A stretch of DNA of 38,965 nt from Rhodocyclaceae bacterium UBA6160 (GTDB lineage Bacteria; Pseudomonadota; Gammaproteobacteria; Burkholderiales; Rhodocyclaceae), in the NCBI GenBank assembly GCA_002422995.1, contig DIUK01000028.1, positions 1 through 38,965 of the forward strand, in the 5' to 3' direction. Made by a program: the position numbers and the translations under genes. The stretch's first letter is position 1, and every line of letters starts with the position of its first letter. Positions 14,329 to 22,529 of the stretch are shown here, one piece after another. The notes under the pieces are model-generated. The model searched no databases and was not told the DNA's origin. It saw only the letters and a list, made by a program, of their open reading frames with translations.

Positions 14329-16662
14329 ATGCACCATTATTTTTCGTTCTACTGCCAGCAACTGCGCGTGATGCTTTTTGTGCTGATGGCCTTTGCGGGG
14401 TGTGAGGCGACTCCAGCTGGGGCGGAAGAAAAAAATCAACCGGACACTGTCTTGCGCTTGCCAGCCATTGAAGTGATCGGCGTCTCACCGGTGAAGGGCC
14501 TGGATCAACCGAAGCGTGAAATTTCGTCCAGCGTCCAGTCGATCGATCAGCATGCAGTGCGCGAGAGTGGTGCCGCTTCACTGCCTGAATTACTGAATGC
14601 ACGACTCAATGGCGTGACCGTGAATGAAATTCAAGGCAACCCGTTCCAAGTCGATGTGAATTATCGTGGCTTCACCGTGAGCCCCTTGCTCGGCACGCCG
14701 CAAGGCCTGTCGGTATATCAGGATGGCGTGCGTGTTAATGAGCCGTTTGGCGAGAGTGTCAATTGGGATTTGATTCCGCGCCAGGCCATTGCCAGCATCG
14801 ATCTGATTCCCGGCTCGAACCCGTTGTTTGGCTTGAATACGCTGGGTGGCGCGTTGTCGATTCATACCAAGAGCGGGCTGGATGCGGCAGGTAGTAACGT
14901 AGAGACTGAAGCAGGAAGCTTCGGTCGCCGTACCGCCAGCGCCGACTTTTCAGGCAAGCCCGGAGCAGAAAGTAATCTCGGTGTGTTTTTCGCCGCCTCG
15001 ACGTTCCGCGAGGAGGGCTGGCGCGATTTCTCGCCTTCGAGAGTGGATCAGTTTTTCGGCAAGCTCTCGCACTATAACGGCCCGCTGGAGATGGATCTGG
15101 CCTGGACGCATGCGGATACCGATCTCACCGGTAATGGCCTCTTGCCCGACGCGATGTTGCAGGCACGGCATGAAGGTGTTTTCACGAAACCGGACCGGAC
15201 GCAAAACCGCCTCGATCTCCTAAGCCTCAATACCGCTTACTGGCTCGATGACAATGCGCGTCTGTCGGCTACGCTCTACCACCGGCAAAACCGGACGCAG
15301 ACTTTGAATGGCGACATCAATAATGATTTTGAGGACGGGCTGCATGATATGGCCACAGGGGGTGATGGTTTGAATATCGACACTGCCGCCAACAATCGCA
15401 CGCGCAGCACGCAAATGAGCTGGGGCGGTGCGCTGCAATGGTCGCGGCTGGATAATGACAACAACAATCACGTCGCTTTCGGTATCACCTATGACGCCAG
15501 CCACACCACTTTTACTCAGACTACGGCGCTCGGTGTTTTCGATGCTCAGCGCGGTGTCACCAATGCCACAGGCGAGGTGCTGGATAATCAGCTGATTGGC
15601 ACGACGCGTAGCGGCAGCCTGTTTGCTACCGATACCTGGAAGCCGATACGAGAAATTGCCATGACCATTTCGCTACGCTACAACCACACGCAGGTGGCGA
15701 CGCACGATCAAGGCCCCAGCGCGCCCGCATTGGACGGTGATTTCACCTATACCAAACTTAATCCGGCGCTGGGCTTCACGTGGCAACTTGATCCAGCGAT
15801 CACTGCATTTGCCAGTGCGGGACAGGGTAGTCGTGCGCCCAGCCCAATCGAGCTGGGCTGTGCCGACTCCGCCAATCCTTGTTCGTTGCCGAATGCGATG
15901 CAATCCGATCCCTACCTCAAGCAAGTAGTGACGCGTACGTTAGAAGCGGGCTTGCGCGGGCAGAGCGACGCGCTGAAATGGAATGCGGCAGCGTTCACGG
16001 CTGAGAATCACGACGATATTCTCTTTGTAGGTACATCCACCAGCCAGGGCTATTTCACTAATTTCGGCCGCACGCGCCGTAGCGGCGTGCAACTTGATTT
16101 GTCGGCACAACACGGTGCTCTGGACTGGCGCGTCGGTTATAGCTATGTCAACGCAACTTACCGATCCTCAGCATGTTTGCTCTCGCCGAATAACAGCGCG
16201 CGTGGGCTGGATACACAATGTGCGGCAGATGAAATCCGTGTCCAGTCGGGCAATCGTTTGCCCGGCATTCCATTGCATAGCCTGAAGCTGGGCGCAGATT
16301 ACGTTTTCAATGATCGCTGGCGGCTTACTGCGGATGCCATGGGATATTCGCGGCAATATGTGCGCGGTAATGAAAACAATGCGCATCAGGCAGGCGGTGC
16401 ATTTCTCGGTAGCGGCGAGGCCAAGGGCTATGCTGTGCTTAATCTCGGTGTCCGCATGAGACTTGAGCATGGCTGGGAGCTGTTTGGCCGGGTGAATAAT
16501 ATTTTCGCCCGGCATTACGCGAGCGCCGGGGCGCTAGGGCAAAATCCTTTCGATGCGGCGGGCGTGTTCCAGACCCATTCTGGTCAATGGCAGCATGAAA
16601 CTTTTTACGCACCGGGCGTCCCGAGAGCGGTATATTTCGGCTTTCGTTCAACCTTCAGGTAA
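14329..16662 (+). CDS. TonB-dependent outer membrane receptor, ligand unknown
   Basis: A 777-residue outer membrane transporter with a hydrophobic export segment (about 11-33), a TonB box-like stretch near LPAIEVIGVSP, a plug domain (about 60-190, with VYQDGVRVNEPFGESVNWDLIP and FGLNTLGGALSIHTKSG) and a 22-strand beta-barrel that ends in the typical aromatic C-terminus (VYFGFRSTFR). Such receptors import metal chelates, vitamins or large nutrients using TonB energy. It is divergent from the YVTN propeller gene and followed by a YceI gene 5 bp downstream. With a lanthanide-type quinoprotein nearby, a metallophore or cofactor ligand is plausible but unproven. The start is uncertain: ATG at 14329 or 14371, both with poor ribosome-binding sites. 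Confidence 0.85.
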   Translation: MHHYFSFYCQQLRVMLFVLMAFAGCEATPAGAEEKNQPDTVLRLPAIEVIGVSPVKGLDQPKREISSSVQSIDQHAVRESGAASLPELLNARLNGVTVNEIQGNPFQVDVNYRGFTVSPLLGTPQGLSVYQDGVRVNEPFGESVNWDLIPRQAIASIDLIPGSNPLFGLNTLGGALSIHTKSGLDAAGSNVETEAGSFGRRTASADFSGKPGAESNLGVFFAASTFREEGWRDFSPSRVDQFFGKLSHYNGPLEMDLAWTHADTDLTGNGLLPDAMLQARHEGVFTKPDRTQNRLDLLSLNTAYWLDDNARLSATLYHRQNRTQTLNGDINNDFEDGLHDMATGGDGLNIDTAANNRTRSTQMSWGGALQWSRLDNDNNNHVAFGITYDASHTTFTQTTALGVFDAQRGVTNATGEVLDNQLIGTTRSGSLFATDTWKPIREIAMTISLRYNHTQVATHDQGPSAPALDGDFTYTKLNPALGFTWQLDPAITAFASAGQGSRAPSPIELGCADSANPCSLPNAMQSDPYLKQVVTRTLEAGLRGQSDALKWNAAAFTAENHDDILFVGTSTSQGYFTNFGRTRRSGVQLDLSAQHGALDWRVGYSYVNATYRSSACLLSPNNSARGLDTQCAADEIRVQSGNRLPGIPLHSLKLGADYVFNDRWRLTADAMGYSRQYVRGNENNAHQAGGAFLGSGEAKGYAVLNLGVRMRLEHGWELFGRVNNIFARHYASAGALGQNPFDAAGVFQTHSGQWQHETFYAPGVPRAVYFGFRSTFR

Positions 16663-16667
16663 TCCCA

Positions 16668-17279
16668 ATGAAAAGTCCCAGAATCTTGAAAATGCTTTTG
16701 CAAGCCAGCGCATTATTCACCATTGCGACGACAGTCTATGCAGAAACCTATACGGTGGATAGCCGCCATACTTTCCCGGTGTTTGAGGTGGAACATTTTA
16801 ATTTCACCATTCAGCGCGGGCGTTTCAACAAGACGACAGGCATGATCAATTATGATCAGACTAATCCGAAGCAACGCAAAGTATCTGCAAATATTGTCAT
16901 TGATACCACCTCGGTGGATATGGGGCTGGAGGACTGGAACAAGCACATGCGTGGCGAGAATTTCTTGAATACCGATAAATTTCCCACCATGCGCTTCGTG
17001 ATCCCCGAGTTTCAGCTACCTGTCGAAGCTAAAGTCTATTTCATTCCTGGTGAGCTGACCCTGCTGGGCGTGACCAAACCTGTCACGCTGGCGGTGATGA
17101 TCAGTTGCGGCAAACATCCCATGCTGCCGCGCGAGGTATGCGGCGCAAATATTGAAGCCACTATCAAGCGCTCTGACTTTGGCATGAACTATGGGTTGCC
17201 GGGCATAGGTGATGAAGTTAACATCATTGCCCCGGTCGAGGCAATCAAAGTGGTTCAAGATACCAAAGGCAAGGCCTGA
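16668..17279 (+). CDS. YceI-family periplasmic lipocalin-like protein
   Basis: A 203-residue precursor with a signal peptide (residues 1-25, TTVYA-E) and a complete YceI domain: YTVDSRHTFPVFEVEHF at the start, then GRFNKTTGMINYDQ, the middle motif FLNTDKFPTMRF and the closing RSDFGMNYGLPGIGDEVNI. YceI proteins form a lipocalin-like beta-barrel that binds polyisoprenoids or similar lipids in the periplasm. They often accompany cytochromes and quinone-linked enzymes. The gene starts 5 bp after the receptor stop, so the two are probably one operon. Its role here is unknown; carriage of a hydrophobic substrate or quinone is a guess. Confidence 0.85.
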   Translation: MKSPRILKMLLQASALFTIATTVYAETYTVDSRHTFPVFEVEHFNFTIQRGRFNKTTGMINYDQTNPKQRKVSANIVIDTTSVDMGLEDWNKHMRGENFLNTDKFPTMRFVIPEFQLPVEAKVYFIPGELTLLGVTKPVTLAVMISCGKHPMLPREVCGANIEATIKRSDFGMNYGLPGIGDEVNIIAPVEAIKVVQDTKGKA

Positions 17280-17298
17280 ATCTCTCAGACTGACACTA

Positions 17299-19488
17299 TC
17301 AAAAAGAATACGCGGCAGAAACTCCGGCGAGCCAGTTGCGTCCCGGGGCGGGCTCAAAGTAGCGTGCATTGCCTTCATTCACGATCACCGAGCCAGCGTA
17401 TTTTTTGTCCGAGAGGTTATCGATACGGAGAAATTCCTTGAGCTTCCAGCCGAGGGTTTTCTGCTCAAAGCCGAGACGCAGGTTGCCGATCGTGTAGGCA
17501 TCAGCGGCATCGGAGTTTTCGTCATTCACATACATCCGGCCGACATGCCGCATTTCGAGGGCACTGGCAAAACCGCTTGCCGGATGCCTCCAGGAAATTT
17601 CGCCATAGATCGACGTTGCCGGAATTCCCGGCATGCGATTGTCGGCGGGAATCGTGACTGAAGTCGCTAGCGTACAACCGGCAATCCGACAGGAGCGAAA
17701 GTCTTCTGAGTAGCTGGCGTTCAGGAAAGTGTAGCTGCCCGCCACGGCGAAATTGTTTTCCAGGTCACTTTCCAGGCTCAACTCGAATCCTTTGCGATGC
17801 GTGCCATCGACGTTCTGGAATGTGGCGCGTCCGCCGGTATTGCTTGCGGTGACGATTTCATTGCGGGTCTCGATAAAGAACACAGCAGCATTCAGGCGCG
17901 TGCCTTGGCCGAGCAGCATTTTTGTACCGATTTCAAAGTGATCGCTCTTGGCGGGTTTAAGCGCCAGATTGAGCCCGGTGGTCCCATCCGGACGGTAAGA
18001 GAGCTCATTCATCGTCGGTGTCTCAAAGCCCTGCCCGTAAGAAGCATAGACATTCAACGCCGGATTTGCCCGCCAGGTAAGACCGAGCACCGGTGTGGTC
18101 GCAGAAAAATCGGTAGAGCCGCTGTCGTCGCCATTGCCGGCAACGATGTATTTGTCATGTGACTTCACTTTGACCTGGCTGTTGCGCAGACCGGCCAGCA
18201 GCAGCCAGTGCTCGGACGGCTCCCACTGCAGTTGCGCATATTGATCAAAGTTGAAAATGCGGTTGTCTTCATTACGCCGCAAGGCGCCCATGATCCCAAT
18301 CGCGCTTGGCGTGGCAGGTGCACCCAGAAAATTACGAAAGCCCTTGCGTGCTTCATCGAGATTATCGTAGTTGATGCCAACGGTTGCCGTCAGTGGCATA
18401 TCGGCCAACTCACCCCGATGCGTCCAGTGGGCATCAACGCCCCAGTAGCCACGCACCAGATCAATTACGCCACCGGGGTGGGTCGCGGGCGCTTGTGCCG
18501 TGGAGGGAATCGACTGGAACTGCGTGGTATCGCGTTGGCCGCGATAAACCATCAGATGCGCCGTGTCGCCAGCGCCGACTTTTCGCTCGTAAGCTATGCC
18601 CAGTTGTTGCTGGGCGACGTTCTTGCGCGTGTTGTAGAGCAGTGCATTGGTGCCAGCCTGTTTCGAATCAGCCTCGAATTGCGCGCGGGTTAGCCCCAGC
18701 GGGTCATCGGCATTGGGCATATCGACGGCATTGACGACCAGGGTTAGTTTTGAATCGGCATCCAGCTTCCATTTGAATTTGCTATTCAATGTGTCGCGTT
18801 GAGCCGCGCTGTGGTCGCGGTAGCCATCGGTACGAAACGATGCAATGTCTGCCACATAATTCAGCGTGCCGGCGTCGCCTGATATCTTTGTGCTCACGCG
18901 CTGAGTACCGTAGCTACCGAAGATAACGCCAGGCGAGATCGCCGTACCGGGTGCGCCATTTTCGGTGAAGAGTGAAATCACTCCGCCGGACGAGTTACCG
19001 TAGAGCGAGGAAAATGGCCCGCGCATGACTTCGATGCGGGCGGCGGAACCGATGTCGAAGTGCGAAACCTGGCCTTGACCGTCAGGCATCGTTGCGGGTA
19101 TGCCATCGCTGTACAGGCGCAGACCGCGCACGCCGAAGGTGGAGCGTGCACCAAAGCCACGCGATGAAATCTGTAAATCCTGCGCATAGTTTTGCCGGTT
19201 CTGCGCGACGATACCCGGGATGCGAACAAGCGATTCAGAGAGGTTGATCTGCAACTGGCTATTTTGTAATTGCGTTTGATTGACACTACCGATGGCGATT
19301 GGCAAATCAAAGGCGGATTGCTCAAACCGCGTGGCGGAAACGACAATGGTATCGGCTGTTAATGGTTTGGCCGAAGAAGGAAACTGAGATTCAGCAAGGG
19401 ACTCGGCCCGAGCGGGGTAAGCCAGGAATATTGTGGCGGTTAATAGCGTGACCGATAAGGTCGTCGCAAAACGAGACGAGGTTGGCAT
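17299..19488 (-). CDS. pqqU: TonB-dependent receptor closely resembling the PQQ importer PqqU (YncD)
   Basis: A 729-residue outer membrane receptor with a signal peptide (MPTSSRFATTLSV to PARA-E). Motifs match E. coli YncD/PqqU along the whole chain: INLSESL-x-x-IPG and QNRQNYAQDLQ in the plug, RLYSDGIPATMPDGQGQ, GNSSGGV, then TTQFQSIP, HPGGVI, GNGDDSG, GFETPTMNELSYRPDG and, near the end, GSVIVNEGNARYFEPAPGRN. PqqU imports the redox cofactor PQQ. This supports PQQ uptake for the quinoprotein encoded at 9.8 kb. The frame is open to 19554, but the ATG at 19488 gives a clean signal peptide. It converges with the yceI gene (19 bp apart). A hairpin precedes it at 19532-19561. The similarity was judged from memory of YncD, not by alignment. 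Confidence 0.82.
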   Translation of the reverse strand: MPTSSRFATTLSVTLLTATIFLAYPARAESLAESQFPSSAKPLTADTIVVSATRFEQSAFDLPIAIGSVNQTQLQNSQLQINLSESLVRIPGIVAQNRQNYAQDLQISSRGFGARSTFGVRGLRLYSDGIPATMPDGQGQVSHFDIGSAARIEVMRGPFSSLYGNSSGGVISLFTENGAPGTAISPGVIFGSYGTQRVSTKISGDAGTLNYVADIASFRTDGYRDHSAAQRDTLNSKFKWKLDADSKLTLVVNAVDMPNADDPLGLTRAQFEADSKQAGTNALLYNTRKNVAQQQLGIAYERKVGAGDTAHLMVYRGQRDTTQFQSIPSTAQAPATHPGGVIDLVRGYWGVDAHWTHRGELADMPLTATVGINYDNLDEARKGFRNFLGAPATPSAIGIMGALRRNEDNRIFNFDQYAQLQWEPSEHWLLLAGLRNSQVKVKSHDKYIVAGNGDDSGSTDFSATTPVLGLTWRANPALNVYASYGQGFETPTMNELSYRPDGTTGLNLALKPAKSDHFEIGTKMLLGQGTRLNAAVFFIETRNEIVTASNTGGRATFQNVDGTHRKGFELSLESDLENNFAVAGSYTFLNASYSEDFRSCRIAGCTLATSVTIPADNRMPGIPATSIYGEISWRHPASGFASALEMRHVGRMYVNDENSDAADAYTIGNLRLGFEQKTLGWKLKEFLRIDNLSDKKYAGSVIVNEGNARYFEPAPGRNWLAGVSAAYSF

Positions 19489-19531
19489 GGATGGACATGA
19501 GAAATAAGACACCGCTATTGTCGGTGAAAAT

Positions 19532-19561
19532 CGCCCCGAAGACATTGCGTGCATCGGGGCG
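19532..19561 (-). terminator. Stem-loop upstream of the PqqU-like gene
   Basis: CGCCCCGA and TCGGGGCG form a perfect 8-bp stem with a 14-nt loop, followed on the minus strand by ATTTTC. It could end the upstream monooxygenase transcript or act as an attenuator in the receptor leader. No known riboswitch motif was recognised in the 258-bp leader. Confidence 0.4.
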
Positions 19562-19566
19562 GGTAG

Positions 19567-19587
19567 AAAAATGCGCTAAGATGCGCA
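19567..19587 (-). terminator. Short terminator-like hairpin after the flavin monooxygenase gene
   Basis: On the minus strand TGCGC, loop ATCTTA, GCGCA is followed by five T. The stem is short but GC-rich. Together with the adjacent stem-loop it may separate the monooxygenase and receptor transcripts. Confidence 0.35.
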
Positions 19588-19746
19588 GGCGTAGCGTACG
19601 ACAGTCGATTGCCGGAGGTGCGATTTCTACACCTGACCCTTGGGGATAACCGGGGAACACGTAGCCTTTGCGTGGCGACATGCCAGAGCACGCCAATGCC
19701 GAAAGCGCGAGCGCGGGTGGATTGACTGACCTGGGCTTCTGCAAAA

Positions 19747-20943
19747 TTAATAGAGTACGGAGTCCGGAGGTAAGCCCAGCAGGTTACGACCGTAGTTGCG
19801 CATCGCGGTTTCAAAATTCAGCGCAATATGCTGCCCCATCATGTACATATCGCGATAAAAGCGTTGCATTGGCTCGTGTTCAAAGCTGGCGCCTGCGCCA
19901 GCAAAATCCATCAATTGCTGGCTGGCTTCGCGCGAGCGTTTGGAAATAATCGAGCGCCAGGCAAACAGGCGCATGCGATCGCTTTCATTTAGCGTTGCTT
20001 GCCCCGCTGCGCAGGCATCCAGCTCGGCGGCGTAGCGCTTGAGCAAGCCGTCGGCCATGTCTATCTCTACCGTGGTTTCGGCCAGCGTCGTTTGCGACAG
20101 GGCGAACTCAGCCTGGCGCTGCCCTGAAAACACCGGGATGCGCGAAGCTGCACGGGTACGAAATCGGTGCAACATGCCCTGGGCACCGCCCAAACCGGGC
20201 GCCACCAGCGCCAAGGCCAATGCTGGAACAAAGGGAATCTGAAACAGCCCACCGGGATTGATGGCCTGTCCCGGGTACTCGTTGGTTTGCATGCCGCGCC
20301 CCAGGCGAAAGACACGGTGGTAAGGAACAAAGGCTTCCGTTGCTTCGACGCTGACCGAACTCGACCCCCGCAATCCCATGGTGTACCAGTCGTCAATAAC
20401 GGTGTAGCTGTCTTTGGGCAAAAACAGCATCATATATTCAGGTTCTGCACCCGCTTCATAAGGGGCAATAGCACCTACAGCAACCCAGCTGGCGAAGGGT
20501 GTTCCCGAGAGCCAGCTCCAGCGTCCGGACAGGCGCAGCCCACCGGGTACGGGCTGCGCTTTACCCGCGGGCATGAATGAATCCGTAAAAATGGTTTCGG
20601 GATTTTTACCCCACAATTCATCCTGTAATTCCGGGCTGACCAAACCGCCCCAGTAGTGATGAATGCTGAGTATTCCGGAGACCCAGGCGGTGGATAGGTC
20701 GAAGCTGCCCAGGTGTCTGATGACTTGGGCATAATCCGAAAAACTGGTCTCATAGCCGCCGAAACGGGCTGGCTGGAGCATGTTGACCAGACCAGATTCA
20801 AGTAAGGCATGTGCAACCTCAGGGTGCAACTGGCGAGCTGCTTCGGTTTGAGCGGCATACTTTTCGCCCAGCGCACCAAGGTGGCTGGCCGTGGCCAGAA
20901 GTTGATCCAGCGAGGGAGAGGCGGAAGTTGTGGAAATTGCCAT
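19747..20943 (-). CDS. Group D flavin-dependent monooxygenase (acyl-CoA dehydrogenase fold, HsaA-like)
   Basis: The oxygenase part of a two-component flavin monooxygenase. The 398 residues have the acyl-CoA dehydrogenase fold: an N-terminal helical domain with LLESGLVNMLQPARFGGYE, a beta-domain with LSGRWSWLSGTPFASWVAVGAI and WYTMGLRGSSSVSVEATEAFVP, and a C-terminal helical bundle ending FYRDMYMMGQHIALNFETAMRNYG. Lack of the acyl-CoA catalytic Glu context and the overall pattern favour HsaA, DszC or p-hydroxyphenylacetate hydroxylase C2-type enzymes over true dehydrogenases. Such enzymes take reduced flavin from a partner like the reductase at 153-662 and hydroxylate phenols or indoles. AGGACA precedes the ATG. 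It is divergent from the second XylM gene, so they may share control. Confidence 0.8.
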   Translation of the reverse strand: MAISTTSASPSLDQLLATASHLGALGEKYAAQTEAARQLHPEVAHALLESGLVNMLQPARFGGYETSFSDYAQVIRHLGSFDLSTAWVSGILSIHHYWGGLVSPELQDELWGKNPETIFTDSFMPAGKAQPVPGGLRLSGRWSWLSGTPFASWVAVGAIAPYEAGAEPEYMMLFLPKDSYTVIDDWYTMGLRGSSSVSVEATEAFVPYHRVFRLGRGMQTNEYPGQAINPGGLFQIPFVPALALALVAPGLGGAQGMLHRFRTRAASRIPVFSGQRQAEFALSQTTLAETTVEIDMADGLLKRYAAELDACAAGQATLNESDRMRLFAWRSIISKRSREASQQLMDFAGAGASFEHEPMQRFYRDMYMMGQHIALNFETAMRNYGRNLLGLPPDSVLY

Positions 20944-21179
20944 GGTTGTCCTAAAAATAATTTTAAAAGTGATAGGGCGTAAATACGTAAGTAAGTTTTG
21001 GTGTTGGCATCCTTGCGTATAGACTAAAAAATAAATGCAGGCATAAAGTGCAGGACGATTATAATTAAATTAATGACTTAAAAGTAACTAATCTGGATAT
21101 GGATACAGTGTTTAGTTTTTTGCCGATGTTTTAAGCATTCCGAATTAGAATCAATCCAAGAGCTATTCACGGAGGATGT
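20944..21179. promoter_or_regulatory. AT-rich divergent promoter region between the monooxygenase and second xylM
   Basis: This 236-bp spacer separates two divergent genes and is far more AT-rich than its surroundings. A TAGAAT (21146-21151) is a fair -10 box for the plus strand but has no good -35 at 16-18 bp, so an activator is likely. GGAGG (21171-21175) lies 4 nt before the xylM ATG. No clear operator was recognised. Confidence 0.4.
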
Positions 21180-22280
21180 ATGAAAGTTATAGGTGAGTAT
21201 GGCCGTTACCTGATGGCGTCCTTCATGGTGTTGCTGGGAATGGCCGGTATGGCTCACGGCGGTTTTGCCGTGTGGCTTGGACTGGCGACTTTTTTTGTGC
21301 TGGCCGCGCTTGATTTGCTTTCCAGCAAGGATGTGTCCGTGCGCGGTGGTGCCGGCAAGTGGTTTTATGATGGCGTTTTATATCTGCCGCTGGTGTTGCT
21401 TTATGGCCTCTGGATTCTGTTTGCGCAACGCATTGCGGAAGGCCATCTGGGACTGTTTAACGCGCTTGGTGCCATCATTTCCGTGTCGTTTTTAACCGCG
21501 CTTGCCGGATTGCCAACGGCCCATGAACTCATGCATCGCAAGCATCCGCTGGAGATTTTGGGTTCCAGCCTTTACTTAACGCTGTTTGCGTTGCCCATGA
21601 ATGATTTATACCATGTGCATGGACATCATCCTTTTGTTGGCACCCTGGAAGATAGTGATACACCACGCCGAGGGCAAACGGTGTACGGTTTTGTCTATTC
21701 TTCACTCTTTCACGGCACTGTGACTGCATATGGCCTTGAAAAAGCACGACTCGCCAAGCAGGGCCACGGGCCACTCTGGTGGAAAGGCCGTGTAACGCTT
21801 GCATTGCTTTGTGTCGCTACATGGGTGTCGCTGTTCTGTTTCATTGCCGGGCCAATGGGCATTGTATATTTGCTGGCAACATTGGCCGTCTCGTTTATCA
21901 TCATCGGTGGTTTTAACTATACCCAGCACTATGGCATCGTGCGTGCGCCAGGCACACCGCTGTTACCGCACCACTCATGGAATCATCTGAATACCTTCAG
22001 CCGCGCGATCACTTTCGAGATTTCCAATCACTCGGAACATCACCTTGATCCGGATAAAGCCTATGAGTTGCTGAAAACGTATCCAGAAGCCCCGCAAATG
22101 CCCAGCATTATTATTTGCTTTCTGGCCTCGTTCATTCCGCCGTTGTGGGAAAAGCGGATTGCCAAACCTTTATTAACGCACTGGGATACGCATTACGCTA
22201 GCCCGGCAGAGCAGCGTCTGGCGATGGAAGAAAACGCACGTGCTGGTTGGCCGATCTGGGTTAATTCCTCCGCCGCTTAA
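21180..22280 (+). CDS. xylM: Xylene/toluene methyl-monooxygenase hydroxylase component (second copy)
   Basis: A membrane di-iron hydroxylase that oxidises aromatic methyl groups to benzylic alcohols. The 366 residues are close to classical XylM (369). Histidine boxes are His115-x3-His119 (HELMH), His145-x3-His149-His150 (HVHGHH) and His284-x2-His287-His288 (HSEHH), with FNYTQHYGIVR near 245-255. DSDTPRRGQTVY, EAPQMPS and the C-terminal ASPAEQRLAMEENARAGWPIW are shared with plasmid-type XylM. Four to six membrane segments are visible. It stands alone, divergent from a flavin monooxygenase gene and 12 kb from the XylA-type reductase it should need. It differs clearly from the copy at 4436 (box 2 HNKNHH), so the two probably have different substrates. 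Confidence 0.88.
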   Translation: MKVIGEYGRYLMASFMVLLGMAGMAHGGFAVWLGLATFFVLAALDLLSSKDVSVRGGAGKWFYDGVLYLPLVLLYGLWILFAQRIAEGHLGLFNALGAIISVSFLTALAGLPTAHELMHRKHPLEILGSSLYLTLFALPMNDLYHVHGHHPFVGTLEDSDTPRRGQTVYGFVYSSLFHGTVTAYGLEKARLAKQGHGPLWWKGRVTLALLCVATWVSLFCFIAGPMGIVYLLATLAVSFIIIGGFNYTQHYGIVRAPGTPLLPHHSWNHLNTFSRAITFEISNHSEHHLDPDKAYELLKTYPEAPQMPSIIICFLASFIPPLWEKRIAKPLLTHWDTHYASPAEQRLAMEENARAGWPIWVNSSAA

Positions 22281-22295
22281 CAGAGCAGAGCGGTT

Positions 22296-22529
22296 TTAAG
22301 CGTATTCGTTTGGATCAGGGTCGAGTATTTGCTCAATGGCTCGGATGCCATCCTTCACCAGCAGCTTGCGTTTTTTCATCCGTCGAATCATGAGCTCATC
22401 CTCAGACGGGTGAGTTGCTATTCTGCGGATGGCCTCATCAAGCTGTTGGTGTTCCGCGCGTAATGCATCAAGCTGTGCGCGCAACGCTTTTGCAGCGTCT
22501 GCGTCTTCCGGTGTATCCGGGGTTGCCAT
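22296..22529 (-). CDS. DUF465 (YdcH-like) small protein
   Basis: A 77-residue charged, helical protein. The core LRAEHQQLDEAIRRIA and the conserved IRRMKKRKLLVKDGIRAIEQI are those of the YdcH/DUF465 family, whose function is unknown. Its ATG directly follows the stop codon of the response regulator gene (22530), so it is probably the last gene of that operon. Confidence 0.85.
   Translation of the reverse strand: MATPDTPEDADAAKALRAQLDALRAEHQQLDEAIRRIATHPSEDELMIRRMKKRKLLVKDGIRAIEQILDPDPNEYA

Noticed and set aside
19391..19744. Minus-strand open frame of 117 codons with a weak lipobox-like LSALAC, between the monooxygenase and the PqqU-like gene
   Set aside because: TTG start, no ribosome-binding site, overlaps the receptor signal peptide, and crosses two hairpins. 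No family resemblance.
19588..19746. Cobalamin or other riboswitch in the leader of the PqqU-like receptor
   Set aside because: No B12-box or other known riboswitch signature could be recognised; only simple hairpins are present.
19747..20943. Reading as a true acyl-CoA dehydrogenase
   Set aside because: Overall pattern and C-terminal segment fit HsaA/DszC-type flavin monooxygenases, and no beta-oxidation genes are nearby.
21005..21016. Sigma-54-like TGGCAT-CC-TTGC upstream of xylM
   Set aside because: The GG and GC elements are only 7 nt apart; sigma-54 promoters need 10.
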